DNA from: Magnetospirillum gryphiswaldense MSR-1 v2
GTDB taxonomy: Bacteria > Pseudomonadota > Alphaproteobacteria > Rhodospirillales > Magnetospirillaceae
Reading direction: 5' to 3'
DNA: 64,000 bases
NCBI RefSeq assembly: GCF_000513295.1
Contig: NC_023065.1
Location: 2,526,501-2,590,500 of the forward strand
Position numbers and translations under genes: made by a program. The notes under the pieces are model-generated. The model saw only the letters and a list, made by a program, of their open reading frames with translations. It was not told the DNA's origin and did not search any database. This document shows, one piece after another, positions 57,446-64,000 of the stretch (its first letter is position 1; each line of letters begins with the position of its first letter).

Positions 57446-59257
57446 ATGCCTATCCGTTTGCTCCCCCCCACCCTGGTCAACCAGATCGCCGCCGGCGAAG
57501 TGGTTGAACGCCCCGCCTCGGCCATCAAGGAATTGGTGGAAAACGCCCTCGATGCCGGGGCCAGCCGCATCGACGTGGTGGTGACCGAGGGCGGTCAGGC
57601 GCTGATCAGCGTCACCGATGACGGCGGCGGCATGGCGCCCGATCAATTGGAACTGGCGGTGGAACGTCACGCCACCTCCAAACTGCCCGATGACGATCTG
57701 GTCCATATCCGCCATCTGGGCTTTCGCGGCGAGGCGCTGCCCTCCATCGGCTCGGTCGCGCGCCTGACCATCACCTCACGCCCGCACGGCGCCGACAGCG
57801 CCTGGGCCTTGACGGTGGAAGGCGGGGCCAAGGGCCAACCGGTGCCCGCCGCCCACCCGTCCGGCACCCGGGTCGAGGTGCGCGACCTGTTCTTCGCCAC
57901 CCCGGCGCGGCTGAAATTCCTGAAGGCGCCGCGCACCGAACTGACCCATGCGGTCGACGTGCTGGAACGTTTGGCCATGGCCCATCCGCAGGTGGGCTTC
58001 TCGCTGTCCGACGGCACTCGCCCGGTGCTCAAGCTCGCCGGCCAAAAGGGCGAGAGGGCCGAGGCGCTGCTGGCCCGCCTGGGCGCCATCATCGGTCGCG
58101 ATTTCCAAGACAACGCCGTGCCGCTGGATGCCGAGCGCGACGGCGTGCGCCTGACCGGCTGGGCCGGCCTGCCCACCTTCAACAAGGGCACCAGCGCCTA
58201 TCAGTATCTGTTCGTCAATGGCCGCCCGGTCAAGGACCGGCTGGTCATCGGCGCCGTCAGGGGGGCCTATCAGGACGTCTTGTCCCATGACCGCCACCCG
58301 GTGGTGGCGCTGTTCGTCGAGGTGCCGGCGGATGCGGTGGACGTCAACGTCCATCCGGCCAAGTCGGAAGTGCGTTTCCGCGAGGCCGGGTTGGTGCGCG
58401 GCCTGATCGTCTCCGCCATTCGCCATGCCTTGGCCGCCGCCGGTCACCGCACCGCCAGCACGGTCAGCGATGCCGCCCTGGGCGCCTTGGGGGCGGCGGC
58501 CAGCCGCCCAGGGTTCAATTACCAATGGCAGCCCCGCCCCAGCCAGGGGCAGATCTGGCAGGCGGCATCGGCCCAGGCGCCGCGTCAGGACTGGGGCTTG
58601 GCCGAAGCCCTGCCCGGCCTGCATCTGCCGCCACAAGCGCCGGCGGCCGAAGACAACGCCCCCCTGGACAATGTGGATTTCCCGCTGGGGGCGGCACGGG
58701 CGCAAGTGCACGACACCTATATCATCGCCGAGACCCGCACCGGCATGGTGGTGGTGGACCAGCATGCCGCCCATGAACGCCTGGTGCTGGAACGCATGCG
58801 CGCCGCCCAGGCCGAAGGCACCATAAAAACCCAGGCGCTGCTGTTGCCGGAAGTGGTGGAACTGGGCGAGGCCGGCGCCGCCCGCGTGGCCGAGGCCGCC
58901 CCCGTACTGGCCGAATTGGGCTTGGTGGTGGAAGCCTTCGGCCCCGGCGCCGTGGTGGTGCGCGAAACCCCGGCGCTGTTGGGCGAATGCGACGCCCAAG
59001 CGCTGGTGCGCGATCTGGCCGACGATCTGGCCGAATGGGGCGAGGCCCTGAAGTTGCGGGAAAAGTTGGGGGATGTGTGCGCGACCATGGCCTGTCACGG
59101 CTCGGTGCGGGCGGGACGACGGCTGTCGGTGACCGAGATGAATGCGCTGTTGCGCCAGATGGAGGCCACACCGCTGTCCGGCCAGTGCAACCATGGCCGC
59201 CCCACCCATGTCACCTTGGGGCTGGCCGATATCGAAAAGCTGTTCGGGCGGCGTTAG
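57446..59257 (+). CDS. mutL: DNA mismatch repair protein MutL
   Basis: The 603-residue protein shows the GHKL ATPase motifs [20 protein letters not shown] and [13 protein letters not shown], then the transducer domain. The C-terminal part has [12 protein letters not shown], the endonuclease metal motif found in organisms without MutH, and a CNHGRPTHV end. MutL couples MutS recognition to strand nicking. The ATG at 57446 gives the standard [20 protein letters not shown]. Confidence 0.97.
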   Translation: MPIRLLPPTLVNQIAAGEVVERPASAIKELVENALDAGASRIDVVVTEGGQALISVTDDGGGMAPDQLELAVERHATSKLPDDDLVHIRHLGFRGEALPSIGSVARLTITSRPHGADSAWALTVEGGAKGQPVPAAHPSGTRVEVRDLFFATPARLKFLKAPRTELTHAVDVLERLAMAHPQVGFSLSDGTRPVLKLAGQKGERAEALLARLGAIIGRDFQDNAVPLDAERDGVRLTGWAGLPTFNKGTSAYQYLFVNGRPVKDRLVIGAVRGAYQDVLSHDRHPVVALFVEVPADAVDVNVHPAKSEVRFREAGLVRGLIVSAIRHALAAAGHRTASTVSDAALGALGAAASRPGFNYQWQPRPSQGQIWQAASAQAPRQDWGLAEALPGLHLPPQAPAAEDNAPLDNVDFPLGAARAQVHDTYIIAETRTGMVVVDQHAAHERLVLERMRAAQAEGTIKTQALLLPEVVELGEAGAARVAEAAPVLAELGLVVEAFGPGAVVVRETPALLGECDAQALVRDLADDLAEWGEALKLREKLGDVCATMACHGSVRAGRRLSVTEMNALLRQMEATPLSGQCNHGRPTHVTLGLADIEKLFGRR

Positions 59258-59299
59258 CCTACCGTGAAAAAGTCTGCAGGCTTTGCCTCGGGTACCGCG

Positions 59300-59752
59300 T
59301 CAGCCCTGGCTGTCGTCGCGGGCCGGGGTTTCGCCCAGCTTGGCGTTCCACTGTTGCGCCGCCTTTTCCAACTGGTTCAGCACCTCGGTCTCGTGCTTGA
59401 GCAGCTTGCGCGACGATTTCAACGCCTTGTAGTACAGCCCGGCCTGAACCTCGTCGCGGATTTCCTGACCGATCTCCACCGCTGACGGGCACGCCTCCAG
59501 ATATTCCACCAGATAGTGAGCGAACAAGTTCAGGTAATGGTCGCGCTTGTCGGGGAAAATATAGGCGCATTGCAGGCAGAAATAGACCCGCGCCGCCGGC
59601 GTCGCCGTGTCTTCGTTGGTCAGGATTTCCTTTTGCCGCAAGATATTGGATTCGTTGTGAATCCTAAGCTTGGTGTTGGCCCCGGCATTTTCGATGACGG
59701 CGCCATTGATGATGACTTTTTCACCGGGCTTGAGATCGATCAGCAAGGGCAA
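59300..59752 (-). CDS. flbT: FlbT, flagellin translation regulator
   Basis: The 150-residue product begins MPLLIDLKPGEKVIINGAVI with the family's KPGEKV-NGAV core, then ILRQKEILTNEDTATPAARV and YFCLQCAYIFPDKRDHY. FlbT regulates flagellin mRNA translation and is typical of alphaproteobacteria. It is not in a flagellar gene cluster here. Confidence 0.92.
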   Translation of the reverse strand: MPLLIDLKPGEKVIINGAVIENAGANTKLRIHNESNILRQKEILTNEDTATPAARVYFCLQCAYIFPDKRDHYLNLFAHYLVEYLEACPSAVEIGQEIRDEVQAGLYYKALKSSRKLLKHETEVLNQLEKAAQQWNAKLGETPARDDSQG

Positions 59753-59851
59753 GGGAACTCTCCTGAAACGCGGATTGTGGTCACAGAATTATACCCTTGC
59801 ACCGCCCGGCGCAATGGCGCGCATGCGCCGCCGGCGCAATGGCGGCAACGC

Positions 59852-60454
59852 TCACCAGCCGCCGGTTTCCAGCCAGCGGCGCACCATGGGCAGGCGGTCC
59901 GAGCCCCAGAACGGCTCGTCGTCGATGATGAAGAAGGGCGAGCCGAACACGCCGCGCCCGATGGCCGCCTCGGTCTCGTCGCGGCATTTGGCCTTCCAGG
60001 CCGGGTCGTCCATGGCGGCCAGGGCCGCCGCCCGATCATGGCCGCATTCGTCGGCGATGGCCGCGACCACCGCCTTGTCGCCGATATTGCGACCATGGGC
60101 GAAATAAGCGGCGAAAATGGCGCGGGCAAAGGCCTTGGCCGCAACTCCATCCGACGCATCCTGCCACCAGAACACCCGCGCGGCGGCGACGCTGGCCACC
60201 GGGAAGGGATCGGGAAAGGCGTAGGGGATACCGGTCAGCCGTGCCAACCGATCCCAGTCGTGCCGGCTATAGGCGCCCTTCAGCGGCTGCTCGATCAACA
60301 ATTGATTGCCCGAGGCCTTGAACGCCGGCCCCAACAAAATGGGCACCCAGCGGCAGGGCCGACCGGCCCGCGCCGCCTCGGCCTCGATGGCATCGGCGGC
60401 GAAATAGCCGTAGGGCGAGGAAAAGTCGAAGTAGAAGTCGATGGCGTTGGTCAT
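59852..60454 (-). CDS. 2-hydroxychromene-2-carboxylate isomerase-like (DsbA-fold) protein
   Basis: The 200-residue product has the GST-kappa/DsbA-fold pattern: IDFYFDFSSPYGYFAADAIE, where Ser replaces the redox Cys, then GVFGSPFFIIDDEPFWGSDR near the end with the cis-Pro. The reference enzyme isomerises an intermediate of naphthalene breakdown; with no pathway genes nearby, the substrate here is unknown. The start at 60454 follows AGGGG. Confidence 0.85.
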   Translation of the reverse strand: MTNAIDFYFDFSSPYGYFAADAIEAEAARAGRPCRWVPILLGPAFKASGNQLLIEQPLKGAYSRHDWDRLARLTGIPYAFPDPFPVASVAAARVFWWQDASDGVAAKAFARAIFAAYFAHGRNIGDKAVVAAIADECGHDRAAALAAMDDPAWKAKCRDETEAAIGRGVFGSPFFIIDDEPFWGSDRLPMVRRWLETGGW

Positions 60455-60463
60455 CTCCATCCC

Positions 60464-61132
60464 CTACCAAGCCACTTCGGTGCCGTCAAAATGGAAAAAC
60501 TTACCACTGTCGGCAAGCTTGGCTTTATCCAGCACCGCCCGCATGCCGGCCACCGCTTCCGGCGGCTCCAACGGCGCGTTGGCGCCGCCCATGTCGGTGC
60601 GGACCCAGCCGGGCGACAGCGCCAGCACGGTGATCCCCTTGTCCTTCAGGTCCAGGGACAGGCTTTTGATCACCATGTTGAGCGCCGCCTTCGACGCCCG
60701 ATAGGCATAGAAGCCGCCCGAGCTGTTTTCCGCCACCGAACCCATCTTCGAGGAAATGGCGGCGATGATGCCCCCGGCCGGTACCTGATCGGCGAACAAT
60801 TCGGCCATCTGCAACGGCGCCAGGGCGTTGACCCGCATGACCTTCAGGAAACCATCGGCATCGACACTGCCGAAGGACTGATCCTGGCCGTAAATGCCGG
60901 CATTGTTCAAGACAACGTCCAGTTGAATGCCGGCCAAGGTCTGCTTCAATCGGCGCATGGTGCCGATGTCGGCCATATCGGCCACATAGACCTCGCCGCC
61001 GGCCTCGGACGTCGCCCGCCCCGATAACGGGTCGCGTACGGTGGCCAACACCCGCCAACCAGCGGCGGCGTATTGGCGGACGAATTCCAAACCCAACCCA
61101 CGGTTGGCACCAGTGATCAATATGGTCGGCAT
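60464..61132 (-). CDS. Short-chain dehydrogenase/reductase
   Basis: From the ATG at 61132 the product has 222 residues. It shows the Rossmann motif ILITGANRGLGLEFV, LNNAGIYG (NNAG), a Ser in ISSKMGS and the Tyr-x-x-x-Lys pair in YAYRASKAAL. NADP(H) use is likely from the Arg after the Gly-rich loop. Ten bp separate it from the isomerase gene downstream, so they may be co-transcribed. Confidence 0.92.
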   Translation of the reverse strand: MPTILITGANRGLGLEFVRQYAAAGWRVLATVRDPLSGRATSEAGGEVYVADMADIGTMRRLKQTLAGIQLDVVLNNAGIYGQDQSFGSVDADGFLKVMRVNALAPLQMAELFADQVPAGGIIAAISSKMGSVAENSSGGFYAYRASKAALNMVIKSLSLDLKDKGITVLALSPGWVRTDMGGANAPLEPPEAVAGMRAVLDKAKLADSGKFFHFDGTEVAW

Positions 61133-61249
61133 CGCATCCTCCGTTTCGGTGAAAGCGATGGTAACCCTGTGCATACGCGATGACAAACCCCAGACGACAC
61201 GTTATGGTCGTTTCGGGATGCGCCCGACTAAAGTGGGGGATCAAAGGGC

Positions 61250-62011
61250 ATGCTTCTTGAAAATGGCCAGGACGCCACCGCGTTCAGCGATTATCGCGCC
61301 GGCTTCCCCGACTCTCTGGCCCACCGCCTGCGCGATTTCGGCTTCGCCGCGCCGGACACGCGCATTCTTGACCTGTGTTGCGGCCATGCCGATCTGTCGC
61401 GCATGTTCGCCGCCGCCGGCGCGACCGTCACCGCTTTGGACCTGTCGGCCAAGGCGCTGGAGCGGGCGCGGGCCAATTGTGCCGGTCTGATGGTTGATTT
61501 CGTCGAAGCCCGGGCGGAAGACAGCGGCTTGGCCGCGCAATCCTTCGACGGCGCCATCGCCGGCCAATGCTGGCATTGGCTGGACCGCCGCGCCGCCGCC
61601 GCCGAGATGGCCCGCCTGATCAAGCCCGGCGGCCTGTTGGCGATCTGCCATTTCGACTGGCTGCCTTTGCCCGGCAATGTGGTCGCCGCCACCGAAGAGA
61701 TGATCCGCAAATGGAATCCGGTTTGGCCCATGGGCGGCGGCACCGGCATTTATCCGCAATGGCTGGGCGACATGGCCGTCGCCGGTTTCCATGATCTGGA
61801 AACCTTTTCCTATGACGTGGCGGCACCGCACAACCGTCAGGAATGGCGGGCGCGCCTGCGCGGCACCGTCGGCATCGCCGGGCGGCTGTCGCCGCAACTG
61901 ATCCAGGATTTCGACCAGGATTTGGGTCGCATGCTCGACACCCGCTTCCCCGGCGAGCCACTGATGGTGCCTCACCGGGTCTGGGTCGCCTTAGGCCGCC
62001 GCAAGGGTTAG
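61250..62011 (+). CDS. SAM-dependent methyltransferase (class I)
   Basis: The 253-residue product has motif I in TRILDLCCGHADLSRMFAAA, the acidic residue after strand 2 in VTALDLSAKAL, and motif IV/post in FDGAIAGQCWHWLD, ending LIKPGGLLAICHFDW. The family is UbiE/methyltransferase-11. The substrate is unknown. Confidence 0.9.
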   Translation: MLLENGQDATAFSDYRAGFPDSLAHRLRDFGFAAPDTRILDLCCGHADLSRMFAAAGATVTALDLSAKALERARANCAGLMVDFVEARAEDSGLAAQSFDGAIAGQCWHWLDRRAAAAEMARLIKPGGLLAICHFDWLPLPGNVVAATEEMIRKWNPVWPMGGGTGIYPQWLGDMAVAGFHDLETFSYDVAAPHNRQEWRARLRGTVGIAGRLSPQLIQDFDQDLGRMLDTRFPGEPLMVPHRVWVALGRRKG

Positions 62012-62036
62012 CCCGGCACGGGCCGCCTCGGGCAAG

Positions 62037-62411
62037 CTACGCCTTGAGCGCGGTCACTTCGATTTCCACCTTCATGCGCGGATCGACCAGACCGCAGACG
62101 ATGGTGGTATTGGCCGGCTTGGTCGCCTTGAAATACTTGCCCAACACCGGACCGACGGTCTGAAAATAGGACGCGTCGGTGACATAGACGACGACGCGGA
62201 CGACGTCGGCCATGGTGCTGCCGGCCTTATCCAGGGCGGCGGCGATGGTCTGCAGCGCCTGGTCGGCCTGCTCGACTTCGCTGTCGGCGATCTGGCCGTC
62301 CTTGAAGCCGGAGGTGCCGGAAACGAACACCCACGGGGCCTGAACCACGGCGCGGGAATAGCCGGCCACTTCCTCGAACGGAGAGCCGGAAGAAATCAAG
62401 GTACGGGTCAT
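62037..62411 (-). CDS. RidA/YjgF/YER057c/UK114 family protein
   Basis: The 124-residue product has SGSPFEEVAGYSRAVVQAPW, VFVSGTSGFKDGQI, ALQTIAAALDKAGSTMADVV, and a C-terminal KVEIEVTAL. The Arg in the substrate pocket (GLVDPRMKVEIE) is present. RidA proteins remove reactive enamine/imine intermediates. The ATG at 62411 matches the family start. Confidence 0.92.
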   Translation of the reverse strand: MTRTLISSGSPFEEVAGYSRAVVQAPWVFVSGTSGFKDGQIADSEVEQADQALQTIAAALDKAGSTMADVVRVVVYVTDASYFQTVGPVLGKYFKATKPANTTIVCGLVDPRMKVEIEVTALKA

Positions 62412-62482
62412 GGCATGTCCTTTGCGCAACTTGGGGCAATACGGCGCTTGGTTCTAAACCAATTTCAGGCTGGCGCAAGACT

Positions 62483-62827
62483 TCAAGCGCGGAACAACGG
62501 CTCGAGAAACGGGGCCGAACCGTCGGCGCTGTCCACGTCCAGCACCCACAGATCGCCATCGATGGCCCGCGCCCGCGCCACATAGGCCTCGGCCCGCTCC
62601 TCGTCCACCGGCTGCGGCCCGGTGGCGCACAGCCAGCCCAACCGCCCCTCGGCGTCGCGCACCTGACCATAGACCCGGCATTGCCGCCCGCCCATGTAGA
62701 CCCGCACCAGGATGGTGCCGGAATCCTCGTCGCCTTTATGCGCCACCACCGCCGGCAGCGCCTGCAAACTGCAACGCCGAATGGCGGCGTGGATGAACAG
62801 CTTGGCTTTCAGTTTCGGTTCACTCAC
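62483..62827 (-). CDS. DUF1491 family protein
   Basis: The 114-residue product starts at a GTG (62827) that overlaps the K+ channel stop. It contains LFIHAAIRRCSLQALPAVVA, KGDEDSGTILVRVY and a WLCATGPQPVDEERAEAYV end, the pattern of alphaproteobacterial DUF1491 proteins. Function is unknown. Confidence 0.85.
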   Translation of the reverse strand: MSEPKLKAKLFIHAAIRRCSLQALPAVVAHKGDEDSGTILVRVYMGGRQCRVYGQVRDAEGRLGWLCATGPQPVDEERAEAYVARARAIDGDLWVLDVDSADGSAPFLEPLFRA

Positions 62828-63960
62828 GACGTCTGCTCTTCCCCTTGCGACAGGCGCGCTTGCGCGGTGGCGCGGATGGTGGCCAGTATCTCCGGCGACT
62901 TGTCGGTGAATTGCTGGAAGTCGCGGGCATCCAATACCAGCACCTGACAGCGGGTCAAGGCGGATACGGTGGCGGTACGCTGGCAATGTTGCAAAAGTGC
63001 GATCTCGCCGAAGAAATCGCCCGCCTTCAACACAAAGGTGCCGGCGGGACCGCTGACCTGCACCTGACCGGAAATCAGGAAATACATGCAATCGGCATCG
63101 TCGCCCTCCCGCATCAGCACCTCGCCGCTGATGATGCGCTGCATTTTCAGCAAGGCGGCCAATTGGGCGATCTGCGCCGCCTGCAATTTGGCGAAAAACG
63201 GCACCTTGGCCACCAGATGCCAGGTGTTGACGAAATTGCGCCGCCGCATTTCCTCGGTGAAACCCGACGCCAGGATCGACGCCGGCAACGCGAACATGCC
63301 CAGGCCCAACACACCGACAAAAGCGCCCAGCACCTTGCCCAAGGCACTGAGCGGAACCACGTCGCCATAGCCCAAGGTGGCCAGGGTGACCACACTCCAC
63401 CACATGGCATGGGGGATGCTGATCATGCCGGGATTGAGGTGCCGCTCGACGAAATACAGCACCGTCGAGGTGAACAGAACCAAAAGCGCCATGATGAACA
63501 TGGCCGACAGCAGGGGCCGCCATTCCGACAGCAACACCGCCCCCAGGGTTTCCAGGGCGGGGGAATAACGGGCCAGCTTGAGAAAGGCCAGGATGCCGAA
63601 GGCGGTGTCGACGTCGTGCGGCCAGCCCAGCAGATCGCTGAGAGCGACGGGGGCGAAGGCGATCAGGTCGAACAGGCCGAACGGGCTGAACACATAGCCC
63701 ACCACCGCCTGCCAACGCTCAGGCGACAGCCACGCCGCCGCCAGCCGCACGAAAAAATCAACCGCCACCACGGTCAGGAACAGGCGGTCGGCAAGGATGA
63801 CCACCGGCTCCCAGGCGCCAAAGATGCCCGGCACCGTATCGAGCACGGTTTCGCCGGTGAAGGCGACCACCGCCAGCATGATGAACCAGCGATAGAATTT
63901 CGCCCGGCGCGGCGCCAGGGGATCGCGGCTCAATAATGTCTCAAGCCATTGTGCCACCAT
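62824..63960 (-). CDS. Cyclic-nucleotide-binding K+ channel (6-TM)
   Basis: The 378-residue protein has six predicted TM segments, the selectivity filter TLATLGYGDVVPLS, and a C-terminal cyclic-nucleotide-binding domain with the phosphate cassette FGEIALLQHCQRTATVSAL. It resembles the MlotiK1/MmaK channels, the latter described from Magnetospirillum. It probably admits K+ in response to cAMP. A C-linker is short, as in those bacterial channels. Confidence 0.92.
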   Translation of the reverse strand: MVAQWLETLLSRDPLAPRRAKFYRWFIMLAVVAFTGETVLDTVPGIFGAWEPVVILADRLFLTVVAVDFFVRLAAAWLSPERWQAVVGYVFSPFGLFDLIAFAPVALSDLLGWPHDVDTAFGILAFLKLARYSPALETLGAVLLSEWRPLLSAMFIMALLVLFTSTVLYFVERHLNPGMISIPHAMWWSVVTLATLGYGDVVPLSALGKVLGAFVGVLGLGMFALPASILASGFTEEMRRRNFVNTWHLVAKVPFFAKLQAAQIAQLAALLKMQRIISGEVLMREGDDADCMYFLISGQVQVSGPAGTFVLKAGDFFGEIALLQHCQRTATVSALTRCQVLVLDARDFQQFTDKSPEILATIRATAQARLSQGEEQTS

Positions 63961-64000
63961 CGTGTCCTCGCCGCACCGTCATGGCCCGGATGTACACCCG

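Overview
The window is high-GC alphaproteobacterial DNA, most like Magnetospirillum or related Rhodospirillales. Supporting signs are flbT, an endonuclease-type mutL, a CNBD potassium channel and an alphaproteobacterial LexA box. It has three parts: a degraded mobile region (1-4.7 kb), a conjugative element (4.69-51.48 kb), and ordinary chromosome (51.5-64 kb).

Left part: a transposase fragment, a broken HTH gene, an antitoxin-like gene, a lower-GC defence-type gene with a DpnII/MboI-like nuclease domain, an unknown gene and a tyrosine integrase. The integrase lies beside a 45-nt 3' fragment of a tRNA gene (probably tRNA-Arg CCT). Its last 18 nt recur at 51467-51484, and a 13-bp sequence lies inverted just inside both copies. 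I read 4691-51484 as one integrated element of about 46.8 kb stacked on an older element to its left.

The element has four blocks. (a) 5-10.4 kb: a RepC-like initiator, small accessory genes and an mqsRA toxin-antitoxin pair. (b) 10.4-16.6 kb: a large serine recombinase, umuDC with a LexA box, and an IS91-like insertion. (c) 17-30.6 kb: an unusual export and sensing cargo. It holds a PqqD-like/M50/HlyD fusion, two more HlyD-type adaptors, a TolC-type channel, a DUF4347 surface protein with ELWxxDGT repeats split by a frameshift at a C8 tract, a kinase/regulator pair and a TonB-receptor-like barrel. CTGAC repeats phased at 10 bp lie between the surface protein and the kinase. (d) 30.6-51.4 kb: a leftward conjugation operon, traK-traL-traM-virB2-B3-B4-B5-B6-B7-B8-B9-B10-(repeat protein)-B11-virD4-ssb-(small)-ardC/primase-mobC-relaxase. 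One opposite-strand gene sits between virB5 and virB6. I see no virB1.

Right part: tRNA-Lys(CTT), a TrpB2-type enzyme, an EF-hand protein divergent from an ECF sigma/anti-sigma/CnrX-like trio, mutL, flbT, several metabolic genes and a cyclic-nucleotide-gated K+ channel.

All assignments come from reading motifs, gene order and repeats; no database search was run.
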